Shown piece after piece: positions 1-5,790 of a stretch of 17,045 bases of DNA. Position 1 is the first letter of the stretch; each line of letters opens with the position of its first letter. Origin of the DNA: Albidovulum sp. (GTDB lineage: Bacteria > Pseudomonadota > Alphaproteobacteria > Rhodobacterales > Rhodobacteraceae); NCBI GenBank assembly GCA_030837825.1, contig JAUQYB010000105.1, positions 1 through 17,045 of the forward strand, written 5' to 3'. The notes under the pieces are model-generated. The model did no database searches, had not been told where the DNA came from, and saw only the letters and a program-made list of their open reading frames with translations. Position numbers and translations under genes: made by a program.

Positions 1-418
1 CCTGATCGACGCCGAGGGCGTCGTTCTGGGCCGCCTCGCCACGATCGTCGCCAACCGGCTGCGTGGCAAGCATAAAGCCACCTTCACCCCGCACATGGAC
101 ATGGGCGACAACGTCATCGTCATCAACGCCGACAAGGTGCATATGACCGGCAACAAGCGCGCCGACAAGCGCTACTACTGGCACACCGGCCATCCGGGCG
201 GGATCAAGTTCCGCACCGCGGGGCAGGTGCTGGACGGCGCGCATCCCGAGCGCGTGGTGATGAAGGCCGTGGAGCGGATGATCACCCGCAACAAGCTCGG
301 CCGCCAGCAGATGACCCATCTGCGCGTCTACGCCGGTGCGGCCCATCCGCACGAGGCGCAATCGCCCGAAGTCCTCGACGTCAAGTCGATGAACCCGAAG
401 AACACCCGGAGCGCATGA
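1..418 (+). CDS. rplM: 50S ribosomal protein L13 (5' end cut by window edge)
   Basis: Large-subunit ribosomal protein L13, an early-assembly protein that binds 23S rRNA. The reading frame is open from base 2 to the TGA at 416-418, giving 138 visible residues. The visible start reads [20 protein letters not shown], matching the L13 N-terminus after roughly the first 15 residues, so only a short piece is missing. Other family hallmarks are [43 protein letters not shown] and [15 protein letters not shown]. The ATG at base 95 is internal, not the start. The gene lies directly upstream of rpsI on the same strand, the near-universal bacterial L13-S9 operon order. Identification is secure; the promoter is outside the window. 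Confidence 0.97.
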   Translation, partial: LIDAEGVVLGRLATIVANRLRGKHKATFTPHMDMGDNVIVINADKVHMTGNKRADKRYYWHTGHPGGIKFRTAGQVLDGAHPERVVMKAVERMITRNKLGRQQMTHLRVYAGAAHPHEAQSPEVLDVKSMNPKNTRSA

Positions 419-420
419 GT

Positions 421-924
421 ATGGCCGACGAAATCAAATCCCTCGACGATCTCAAATCGGTCGTCGCCGGCGCCGCCACCGCGGCCGAGGTCGAAGCGCC
501 CCGCGAACCGCAGCGCGACAAGTTCGGCCGCTCCTACGCCACCGGCAAGCGCAAGGACGCGGTCGCCCGCGTCTGGATCAAGCCGGGGTCGGGCAAGTTC
601 CTGATCCGCAACAACAAGGGCGAATACATCGACTATGCGAAGTATTTCGCCCGTCCGGTGCTGCAGATGATCCTGCGCCAGCCGGTCCAGATCGCCAATG
701 TCGAAGGCCAGTTCGACGTGATGGCGACGGTCGCGGGCGGCGGGCTTTCGGGCCAGGCCGGCGCGGTCAAGCACGGCATCTCGAAGGCGCTCCAGCTTTA
801 CGAGCCTGGGCTGCGCCCTGCGCTGAAAGCCGCCGGTTTCCTCACCCGCGACAGCCGCGTGGTCGAGCGGAAGAAATACGGCAAGGCGAAGGCCCGCCGG
901 TCGTTCCAGTTCTCCAAGCGCTGA
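421..924 (+). CDS. rpsI: 30S ribosomal protein S9
   Basis: Small-subunit ribosomal protein S9, whose basic C-terminal tail reaches the P-site tRNA in the decoding region. The core contains [44 protein letters not shown]-like [20 protein letters not shown], and the universal ending SFQFSKR. About 35 residues of acidic and alanine-rich sequence precede the core; this extension is common in alphaproteobacterial S9 and absent from the shorter E. coli protein. Two start codons compete. ATG 415 overlaps the rplM stop as ATGA but has the GGAG at 408-411 only 3 nt away. ATG 421 has the same GGAG at a normal 9-nt spacing and is preferred. It is co-transcribed with rplM and followed by a strong terminator. 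Confidence 0.96.
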   Translation: MADEIKSLDDLKSVVAGAATAAEVEAPREPQRDKFGRSYATGKRKDAVARVWIKPGSGKFLIRNNKGEYIDYAKYFARPVLQMILRQPVQIANVEGQFDVMATVAGGGLSGQAGAVKHGISKALQLYEPGLRPALKAAGFLTRDSRVVERKKYGKAKARRSFQFSKR

Positions 925-958
925 TTTCGCGGCTCTGCGAGAGACTGCCGCAAGATAT

Positions 959-988
959 GGGGCGCGTCCTTCGGGGCGCGCCCTTTTT
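959..988 (+). terminator. Rho-independent terminator of the rplM-rpsI operon
   Basis: GGGCGCG at 960-966 pairs with CGCGCCC at 977-983. The stem continues inward through a U-G and two C-G pairs to a UUCG tetraloop at 970-973 closed by C-G, an exceptionally stable loop. A run of five T follows at 984-988. It lies 35 nt after the rpsI stop and is as clear an intrinsic terminator as this genome type offers. Confidence 0.93.
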
Positions 989-1035
989 CTTGGAAAACGC
1001 TGCGGTTTCAGCCTGTTGCCCAACGGACTCGATCA

Positions 1036-1068
1036 CGTGGATTTGTCCACGGCCCGGATTGACCGGGC
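1036..1068. other. Two adjacent perfect hairpins upstream of a small ORF
   Basis: The first inverted repeat is CGTGGA (1036-1041), TTTG, TCCACG (1046-1051). The second starts at the next base: GCCCGG (1052-1057), ATTGA, CCGGGC (1063-1068). Both have perfect 6-bp stems and short loops. Neither is followed by a T run on either strand, so they are not standard terminators. They lie between the rpsI terminator and the orphan ORF at 1123. Role unknown: a structured leader, a protein-binding site, or chance in GC-rich DNA. Confidence 0.5.
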
Positions 1069-1122
1069 GCGGCGCCGGGGTTCATGGTCCGCCCATTGAG
1101 GCAGAAACACCAGAGCAGCAAC

Positions 1123-1377
1123 ATGCCCCCCAGAACCTACCACAGCTCCCGCGGGGGCTTCGATATCCTTGGCCTGCGCAAGGCCGCGACCGGCTCGATC
1201 GAGATCGTCTATGACGATGGCGTCTCCCGCCGGCTGGTCTGGCGCGTCCGCACGCCCGCGGCCGACCACACGATCGGCGAGGTGTTGCGCTACGCGGTCG
1301 ACCAGACCCGTGTCCTGCCCGCGCTCTATTCCGAGCTGAAGCGGCGCGCCATCGCCATCGAGGCGGTCGCGGCCTGA
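1123..1377 (+). CDS. Small hypothetical protein, 84 aa
   Basis: I do not recognise this protein. The reading frame from ATG 1123 gives 84 residues starting MPPRTYHSSRGGFDILG, with a basic, soluble composition and no signal peptide or membrane segment. A mixed beta-then-helix pattern is suggested by SIEIVYDDG, RRLVWRVRTP and a helical end (VLRYAVDQTRVLPALYSELK). Coding is plausible because the opposite strand reads as a very arginine-rich, low-complexity product while this frame reads as a balanced protein. The start is uncertain: ATG 1123 has only a weak AGAG at 1112-1115, and ATG 1084 in the same frame would add 13 residues with a GGGG only 3 nt upstream. It stands alone between two terminators. 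Confidence 0.6.
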   Translation: MPPRTYHSSRGGFDILGLRKAATGSIEIVYDDGVSRRLVWRVRTPAADHTIGEVLRYAVDQTRVLPALYSELKRRAIAIEAVAA

Positions 1378-1388
1378 GCGGCCCGTGA

Positions 1389-1411
1389 CGGCACCGAAGC
1401 CGGGGGTGCCG
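1389..1411 (+). terminator. Possible weak terminator of the small ORF
   Basis: CGGCACC (1389-1395) pairs with GGTGCCG (1405-1411) around a 9-nt loop, 12 nt after the stop of the 84-aa ORF. No T run follows, so this could be a Rho-dependent end or simply an mRNA 3' hairpin. Confidence 0.35.
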
Positions 1412-1445
1412 GGCAGGACCCGCCGCCGCCTTGCCGTCCGCAACG

Positions 1446-1472
1446 AAAAAGAGGCCGGGCAGTGCCCGGCCT
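1446..1472 (-). terminator. Rho-independent terminator of the DUF1127 gene
   Basis: A perfect 9-bp inverted repeat, AGGCCGGGC (1452-1460) and GCCCGGCCT (1464-1472), has a 3-nt loop. Read on the minus strand it is followed by CTTTTT (plus-strand AAAAAG at 1446-1451), so it terminates transcription coming from the DUF1127 gene. On the plus strand no T run follows. Confidence 0.85.
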
Positions 1473-1517
1473 AGGAAGCGGGTCCGACGGGGATGTGAGG
1501 GACCCTGATTCTGCGGA

Positions 1518-1733
1518 TCAGCGCCAGAACGGCCGCGCGGCCTCGGCTTCGGCAATAAGCGGATCGAGCCCGATGTCGCGGACGAGATGCGCGTTCAGCC
1601 TGCCCAGCGCGATCCGGCTCTGGCGCCGGTCGGACCACCGGCGCAGCACCGCCGCCGCGCGCGACAGGCTCTGCGGCCGGGCGAAAGCCTTGAGGCCGAG
1701 CGGGGCGGGTGTCAGGTTTGCGGTGCGGGTCAT
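1518..1733 (-). CDS. DUF1127 (YjiS-like) small basic protein, 71 aa
   Basis: Short arginine-rich protein of the DUF1127/YjiS-like family. The C-terminal part shows the family pattern: LRRWSDRRQSRIALGRLNAH (residues 30-49), then LVRDIGLDPLIAEAEAARPFWR, including the characteristic LRDIGL-type helix and the PFWR end. Family members in alphaproteobacteria have been tied to phosphate and carbon metabolism and RNA-related stress phenotypes; the role of this copy is not known. Start ATG 1733 is chosen because GGAG lies 7 nt upstream; longer in-frame extensions run into the divergent regulator gene. It is divergent from the MocR gene at 1834 and is followed by a clear terminator. A palindromic site begins 26 nt upstream of its start codon, so joint control with MocR is likely (inference). 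Confidence 0.88.
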   Translation of the reverse strand: MTRTANLTPAPLGLKAFARPQSLSRAAAVLRRWSDRRQSRIALGRLNAHLVRDIGLDPLIAEAEAARPFWR

Positions 1734-1758
1734 GGCGAAGCTCCATCCTGGGCGAAGC

Positions 1759-1774
1759 TTTGTGTTGATACAAA
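1759..1774. promoter_or_regulatory. Candidate MocR operator, copy 1
   Basis: The palindrome TTTGT-GTTGAT-ACAAA fits a TTGT-N6-ACAA pattern. It overlaps the -35 element (TTGATA, 1765-1770) of the regulator promoter and begins 26 nt before the DUF1127 start codon, so a bound protein could affect both genes. Confidence 0.6.
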
Positions 1775-1793
1775 TCGGCGGGTCCGATATTGT
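1765..1793 (+). promoter_or_regulatory. Predicted sigma70 promoter of the MocR gene
   Basis: TTGATA (1765-1770) and TATTGT (1788-1793) are separated by 17 nt. Each hexamer matches the consensus at 4 or 5 positions. The start of transcription would be near 1800, giving a leader of about 34 nt. Each hexamer falls inside one copy of the palindrome, the layout expected for autorepression. Confidence 0.55.
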
Positions 1794-1804
1794 ATGACTA
1801 CAAT
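1789..1804. promoter_or_regulatory. Candidate MocR operator, copy 2
   Basis: ATTGT-ATGACT-ACAAT, the best of the set: its arms extend to six perfect pairs (ATTGTA and TACAAT). Its centre is exactly 30 bp from that of copy 1, close to three helical turns, and it covers the -10 element and the predicted transcription start. Confidence 0.65.
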
Positions 1805-1831
1805 GAGCCTGCGGCGGCCTCCAGAGGTAAC

Positions 1832-1846
1832 TTGTGCCGGATACAA
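1832..1846. promoter_or_regulatory. Weak operator-like site over the MocR start codon
   Basis: TTGT (1832-1835) and ACAA (1843-1846) are separated by 7 rather than 6 nt, so this is a relaxed copy of the two upstream palindromes. The GTG start codon sits inside the left arm. It may be chance. Confidence 0.3.
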
Positions 1847-3255
1847 TTTGGCTTCCCGACCTGGCCCGGTTCGAGGGGCCGAAGTATCTGGCGCTGACCC
1901 ATGCGCTGCGCGACGCGGTGCGGTCGGGGGATCTGGCCAAGGGCGACAGGCTTCCCCCGGTGCGCGATCTCGCCTGGCGGCTGGGAATGACGCCGGGAAC
2001 GGTGGCGCGGGCCTATCAGATCGTCACCCAGGAGGGGATTCTCGAGGCCGCTGTCGGCCGCGGCACCTTCGTCGCCGCGACGCGGCCGAGGTTTGGGGCC
2101 GATCAGGCGCTTCTGGCGGAACCGCCGGCGCCGTCGCGGACCGAGGCGCGGGCCGACGGCGGGCCGGTGGACCTGCGCAGCCCGCAACTGCCCGATGTCG
2201 GCCAGAACGCGGCGATCGGGGCGATCCTCGCGCGGTTCGCGGCCGAGGGCGAGTTCGACTATCTCGGCTACCCGGGGCTGAAGCGGGACGGGCCGCTCAG
2301 GGCGGCCTATGCCGACTGGCTGGCCGACCGGGACCTCGGCGCGGTGATGGGCGATGACATTGTATTGACACAAGGCGGCCAGAACGGCCTCGGCCTGGCG
2401 CTGCAATGCTGCCTGAAGGGACCCCGCCCGCAGGTGATGCTGGAAGAACTCGCCTATCCCGGCTTCCGCCACGCCGCCCGGCTGAACCGGGCCGAGGTCG
2501 TGCCGGTCGCGCTCGATGCCGCGGGGCTGTCGCCGGTGGCGCTCGACGAGGTCTGCCGGCGCACCGGCGCGCGGATCGTCTGCGTCACCACCGAGGCGCA
2601 GAACCCGACGACGGTGCGGATGCCGGTCCCCCGCCGCGCCGAAATCGTCGCGGTCGCCCGCCACCACGATCTCCAGATCATCGAGGACGATTGCTATTCG
2701 GTGGGGCAGGCCGGCGCGCCGTCGCTTCGCGCGCTGGCGCCGGAACGCACCTGGCATGTCAATTCCATCTCCAAATCGCTGGCCGCGGGGCTGCGCTTCG
2801 GCGGCATCGTCTGTCCGGCCGGGCAGGGGGAATACGCCCGGCTTGCGGCGCAGCATTCCTACTTCGGCCTCGCCCGGCCGATCGCCGACCTGATGCTCGC
2901 GCTCTTCACCTCCGGCGAGGCGGCGCGGCTCAGGGATGCGGCGCAGGCGGTGCTGGAATGGCGGCTGGAGCTGACGCTGAACGCGCTCGGCACCCGCGAC
3001 ATCGCCTGGCAGAAGGGTCTCGCCTTCCTCTGGCTGAGGCTGCCGATCGGCTGGCGCGCCTCGACCTTCATGCGCGAGGCCGAAAGCGCGGGCGTGCTGG
3101 TGCGGTCGGCCGACGAATACGCGCTGGTCGATTCCCACGCCCCGAACGCGATCCGCATCGCCATCGACGGCCGGTCGCCGGAGCCCGACTTCATCCGCGC
3201 GCTCGAAACGATGGCGCGGCTTCTGCGCTCCCCGCCGGGCGACCTGCCGGTGTGA
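1834..3255 (+). CDS. MocR-type transcription regulator (GntR HTH plus aminotransferase domain)
   Basis: PLP-dependent regulator of the MocR subfamily: a winged-helix DNA-binding domain (about residues 17-80, with RLPPVRDLAWRLGMTPGTVA and the wing GRGTFVA) joined to a fold-type I aminotransferase domain (about 110-460). The PLP-site features are intact: TTEAQNPTTVRMP (Asn257), IIEDDCYSVG (Asp285, Tyr288) and the Schiff-base lysine in NSISKSLAAGLRFGG (Lys314). A conserved PLP lysine argues for ligand sensing by aldimine chemistry, as in PdxR, GabR and TauR. The start is GTG 1834, with GAGG at 1824-1827 correctly spaced. The stop overlaps the alkA-like gene by one base. The effector and regulon are unknown; it is probably autoregulated through the TTGT-N6-ACAA sites. 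Confidence 0.93.
   Translation: MPDTIWLPDLARFEGPKYLALTHALRDAVRSGDLAKGDRLPPVRDLAWRLGMTPGTVARAYQIVTQEGILEAAVGRGTFVAATRPRFGADQALLAEPPAPSRTEARADGGPVDLRSPQLPDVGQNAAIGAILARFAAEGEFDYLGYPGLKRDGPLRAAYADWLADRDLGAVMGDDIVLTQGGQNGLGLALQCCLKGPRPQVMLEELAYPGFRHAARLNRAEVVPVALDAAGLSPVALDEVCRRTGARIVCVTTEAQNPTTVRMPVPRRAEIVAVARHHDLQIIEDDCYSVGQAGAPSLRALAPERTWHVNSISKSLAAGLRFGGIVCPAGQGEYARLAAQHSYFGLARPIADLMLALFTSGEAARLRDAAQAVLEWRLELTLNALGTRDIAWQKGLAFLWLRLPIGWRASTFMREAESAGVLVRSADEYALVDSHAPNAIRIAIDGRSPEPDFIRALETMARLLRSPPGDLPV
2359..2374. promoter_or_regulatory. Candidate intragenic operator inside the MocR gene
   Basis: ATTGT-ATTGAC-ACAAG at codons 176-180 of the regulator. The five codons att gta ttg aca caa are all AT-rich in a gene that otherwise uses G or C at nearly every third position, and together they rebuild the palindrome found twice in the promoter. 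The site is 570 bp downstream of copy 2, a distance that would allow DNA looping (inference). Confidence 0.5.
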
Positions 3256-3899
3256 TGGCGGCTCTGATGGGTGTCGGCCGGATCATCGAGACCGAGGCGC
3301 ATGTCGCCGAGGGGGCGGCCTGGCTCGCCGCGCGCGATCGCCGCTTCGCCGCCCTTCTGGAGGCGACCGGTCCCCTGCCGCTCCGCCGCCGCCCCGACGG
3401 CTTTGCGGCGCTTTTCGACGCGATTCTCGGCCAGCAGGTCTCCACAGCCTCGGCCGGGGCGATCCGCCTGAGGCTGGAGGCGGCGGGGCTCTTCGACGAG
3501 GGCCCGGTGGCGCTTGCCTCCGAGGAGGCGCTGCGCGCCTGCGGGCTCAGCCGTCCGAAGGCCCGCTATGCCCAGGCGCTGGCGCGCGCCGGGCTCGACT
3601 ATGCCGCGCTGCGCGAGGCGCCCGACGAGGAGGTGATCGCCACGCTCGTCGCCCTTCCCGGCATCGGCCGGTGGACGGCGGAAATCTACGCGCTGATCTC
3701 GCTCGGCCGGGCCGATGTGTTCGCGCCGGGCGACCTCGCCTTGCAGGAGGCGGCGCGGGCGCTCTTCGACCTGCCCGCGCGGCCGAGCGAGCGCGCGCTC
3801 CGCGCGATGGCCGAGGACTGGCGGCCGTGGCGGGCGGTTGCGGCCCGCGCGCTCTGGGCCTACTACCGGCTGAAGCGAAGGCGCGAGGGCATCAGATGA
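3255..3899 (+). CDS. AlkA-type DNA-3-methyladenine glycosylase
   Basis: Base-excision repair glycosylase of the HhH-GPD superfamily, 214 residues, which removes alkylated purines. Visible features are FDAILGQQVS (residues 54-63), the helix-hairpin-helix VALPGIGRWTAEIYAL (132-147), and the catalytic aspartate in FAPGDLALQEA (Asp160). There is no C-x6-C-x2-C-x5-C iron-sulphur cluster, which excludes the EndoIII and MutY branches. The protein lacks the N-terminal Ada-like and TBP-like parts of E. coli AlkA (282 aa) but matches the common short bacterial form. ATG 3255 shares its A with the regulator's TGA; there is no good SD, so translational coupling is likely. ATG 3267 is an alternative start. 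It overlaps the next gene by 4 nt (ATGA). Confidence 0.9.
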   Translation: MAALMGVGRIIETEAHVAEGAAWLAARDRRFAALLEATGPLPLRRRPDGFAALFDAILGQQVSTASAGAIRLRLEAAGLFDEGPVALASEEALRACGLSRPKARYAQALARAGLDYAALREAPDEEVIATLVALPGIGRWTAEIYALISLGRADVFAPGDLALQEAARALFDLPARPSERALRAMAEDWRPWRAVAARALWAYYRLKRRREGIR

Positions 3900-4558
3900 C
3901 ACGGGAACTCAAGTTCGGGCGGAAGGCGGCGCGGTCGGGCGAGGCGACGTCGCTCGTGATCTTCCTGCATGGCTACGGCGCCGACGGGGCGGACCTTCTG
4001 GGCCTGGCCGATCCGCTCGCCCCGCATCTGCCCGGCACGGTCTTCGTGGCGCCCGACGCACCTGAACCCTGCGCCGGCAATCCCTTCGGCCGCCAGTGGT
4101 TCCCGAGCCCCTGGCTCGACGGATCGTCCGAGGCCGCGGCGGCCGAGGGCCTTGTCCGGTCGGCGGGCGACCTCAACGCCTTTCTCGACGCCCGGCTCGA
4201 GGCCGAGGGGATGACGCCCGACCGGCTGGCGGTGGTCGGCTTTTCGCAAGGTTCGATGATGGCGCTTCATGTCCTGCCGCGCCGGGCCCCGCCGGTGGCC
4301 GGGATCGTCGCCTTTTCCGGCCGGCTTTTGCGGCCCGAGGCGCTGGCCTCCGAGGCGGTGTCGAAGCCGCCGGTTTTGCTCGTCCACGGCGACCAGGACG
4401 AGATGGTGCCCTTCGCCGACATGGGCATCGCCGGCCGGGCACTGACCGAAGCCGGGTTCCAGACCTACGGCCATGTGATGAAGGGCACCGGCCACGGCAT
4501 CGCCCCCGACGGGCTCTCCGTGGCGCTGGCCTTCCTGCAGGACCGGCTTGCGGGCTGA
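3896..4558 (+). CDS. Phospholipase/carboxylesterase family alpha/beta hydrolase
   Basis: Cytosolic serine hydrolase of the phospholipase/carboxylesterase (YpfH/Est-II-like) family, 220 residues, acting on short acyl esters. The oxyanion region is IFLHGYGADGADL (residues 22-34). The nucleophile is Ser117 in GFSQGS, the acid is Asp168 in HGDQDEMVP, and the base is His200 in GTGHGI. QWFPSPW-type sequence near 67-73 is also typical. There is no signal peptide. ATG 3896 overlaps the glycosylase stop as ATGA and is preceded by GAGGG at 3884-3888. It is the last gene of the MocR-glycosylase-esterase run and converges on the VOC gene with a 6-nt gap. Its natural substrate is unknown. Confidence 0.92.
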   Translation: MTRELKFGRKAARSGEATSLVIFLHGYGADGADLLGLADPLAPHLPGTVFVAPDAPEPCAGNPFGRQWFPSPWLDGSSEAAAAEGLVRSAGDLNAFLDARLEAEGMTPDRLAVVGFSQGSMMALHVLPRRAPPVAGIVAFSGRLLRPEALASEAVSKPPVLLVHGDQDEMVPFADMGIAGRALTEAGFQTYGHVMKGTGHGIAPDGLSVALAFLQDRLAG

Positions 4559-4564
4559 GGCGGC

Positions 4565-4981
4565 TCAGGCCCAGAGCGCGGGTTCGGCGAATTCCACCGA
4601 ATTGCCCGCGGGGTCGCGGAGATAGATCGACCGCGCGCCGTTTGGCCAGCGGAAATCCGCCTCGATCGCCACGCCCGCCGCCTCCAGGTGCGCCCGCCAG
4701 GCATCCAGCGTCTCGGCCGCGACCGAAAAGCAGAAATGCCCCGGCCCCCGTCCCCCATGCGCGGGCACCGGCATGCGGGCGCCGGGCGACGGCGGACGGG
4801 CGGTCGCCGCCGGATCGAAGACCAGCAGGATCGACGCTCCGGTCCGGAAGAACACGTGCCGTCCGGGCTGGCGGGTGACGACCGCAAGCCCCAGCGTGCC
4901 GGCGTAGAACGCCTCTGCGGCCTCCAGATCGTCGGTGTAGAGCGCGCTTTCCAGCGTGCCGAGGATCGGCGGAGCGTCCAT
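4565..4981 (-). CDS. VOC-fold (glyoxalase/bleomycin-resistance-like) protein
   Basis: Vicinal-oxygen-chelate superfamily protein, 138 residues, with two beta-alpha-beta-beta-beta units. Unit one is LESALYTDDLEAAEAFYAGT (residues 10-29) onward, and unit two starts at GPGHFCFSVAAETLDAW (79-95). Likely metal or substrate residues are His82 and Glu130 in YLRDPAGNSVEFAEP. The domain suits glyoxalase I, dioxygenase, fosfomycin or bleomycin resistance proteins; the sequence alone does not choose. The SD decides the start: AGGGGG lies exactly 6 nt before ATG 4981, whereas ATG 4987 would touch it. It is divergent from the HNH gene across a repeat-rich control region. Confidence 0.88.
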   Translation of the reverse strand: MDAPPILGTLESALYTDDLEAAEAFYAGTLGLAVVTRQPGRHVFFRTGASILLVFDPAATARPPSPGARMPVPAHGGRGPGHFCFSVAAETLDAWRAHLEAAGVAIEADFRWPNGARSIYLRDPAGNSVEFAEPALWA

Positions 4982-5005
4982 CGTCATCCCCCTGTCACTT
5001 TGCTG

Positions 5006-5031
5006 CGATACCACGATACCGCTAGTAGCGG
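5006..5031. promoter_or_regulatory. Direct repeat and palindrome between VOC and HNH genes
   Basis: CGATACC occurs at 5006-5012 and again at 5014-5020, an 8-bp period. The second copy runs into the palindrome CCGCTA-G-TAGCGG (5019-5031), which ends just 3 nt before the -35 of the HNH promoter. It looks like an operator region able to serve both divergent genes; no specific regulator can be named. Confidence 0.45.
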
Positions 5032-5034
5032 GTC

Positions 5035-5062
5035 TTGCCAGTCACAATACGCCATATATAGT
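5035..5062 (+). promoter_or_regulatory. Predicted sigma70 promoter of the HNH gene
   Basis: TTGCCA (5035-5040), a 16-nt spacer, then TATAGT (5057-5062); both hexamers match the consensus at 5 of 6 positions. This is the most AT-rich spot in the region. Transcription would start near 5069, leaving a leader of about 60 nt. Confidence 0.65.
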
Positions 5063-5072
5063 GCGGGCAAGC

Positions 5073-5094
5073 AGGGGCGGGTGCTCCCGCCCCT
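5073..5094 (+). other. 5' leader hairpin of the HNH mRNA
   Basis: AGGGGCGGG (5073-5081) and CCCGCCCCT (5086-5094) form a perfect 9-bp stem with a TGCT loop, starting about 4 nt after the predicted transcription start. CTACAC follows instead of a T run, so it is not a canonical terminator. A hairpin this near the 5' end could protect the mRNA or control readthrough (inference). Confidence 0.6.
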
Positions 5095-5130
5095 CTACAC
5101 GGCGGCAGAGGGGACGCAGGCGGTCTAGGC

Positions 5131-5730
5131 ATGCTGGACAGGGTTCACGAAAGCGACTTCAGGTCTGGGTTCGTCCGCGACCCCTCGGCGCTCAGGCACT
5201 TCCCCGCGCTCGTGCTGAATGCCGACTTCCGCCCGCTGTCCTACTACCCGCTTTCGCTCTGGCCCTGGCAGGAGGCGATCAAGGCCGCCGTGCTCGACCG
5301 GGTCACGATCGTCGCCGAATACGACGCGGTCGTCCGCTCTCAGCGGACGGCGATCCGGATACCGTCGGTCGTGGTGCTGAAGGACTACGTGAAACCCCAG
5401 AAGCGGGTGGCCTTCACCCGCTTCAATCTTTTCCTGCGCGATGAATTCTGCTGCCAGTATTGCGGCTCGAAGGGCGATCTGACCTTCGATCACGTCGTGC
5501 CGCGGTCGCGCGGCGGGGTGACGAGCTGGGACAATGTCGTCGCCGCCTGTTCGCCCTGCAACCTCAGGAAGGCCAACCGGTCGCTGAAACAGTCGGGCCT
5601 GACGCTGCGCCGCCCGCCGCGCCAGCCCACCGCCGAGGAGATGCAGCGCGCCGGCCGCCGCTTCCCGCCCAACCATCTGCACGAAAGCTGGATCGACTTC
5701 CTCTACTGGGGCGCCGAGCTCGAGGCCTGA
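5131..5730 (+). CDS. HNH endonuclease family protein
   Basis: Protein of 199 residues with a complete zinc-supported HNH (beta-beta-alpha-metal) nuclease domain in its centre. The zinc pairs are Cys108/Cys111 (CQYCGSKG) and Cys140/Cys143 (ACSPCNLRKANRSL). The HNH residues are His121 (FDHVVPRSRGG), Asn135 (WDNVVAAC) and Asn144. The N-terminal 100 residues (VLNADFRPLSYYPLSLWPWQ onward) are a family-specific part with no identified fold. Such stand-alone chromosomal HNH proteins are widely conserved in proteobacteria and are not obviously restriction enzymes. ATG 5131 follows a weak SD; the first residues (MLDRVHESDF) are less well supported than the rest. It has its own promoter and a structured leader. 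The biological target is unknown. Confidence 0.9.
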   Translation: MLDRVHESDFRSGFVRDPSALRHFPALVLNADFRPLSYYPLSLWPWQEAIKAAVLDRVTIVAEYDAVVRSQRTAIRIPSVVVLKDYVKPQKRVAFTRFNLFLRDEFCCQYCGSKGDLTFDHVVPRSRGGVTSWDNVVAACSPCNLRKANRSLKQSGLTLRRPPRQPTAEEMQRAGRRFPPNHLHESWIDFLYWGAELEA

Positions 5731-5790
5731 GGGGGGCTTTACCTTCCCTGCCGGCCGGCTAAGCTCGCCCCGCAACCGGGGAGTCTTCAC

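Noticed and set aside
1034..1068. The tandem hairpins as a terminator for rpsI
   Set aside because: The UUCG-loop terminator at 959-988 already serves that role, and these stems lack a T run.
1798..3138. A 446-residue minus-strand open frame opposite the MocR gene
   Set aside because: The product is Arg/His/Gly-rich and matches no fold, and the plus-strand frame has intact domain motifs.
2406..3254. An N-terminal extension of the AlkA-like protein upstream of ATG 3255
   Set aside because: The upstream part is an out-of-frame reading of the MocR gene with Arg/Pro/Gly-rich sequence; homology starts after ATG 3255.
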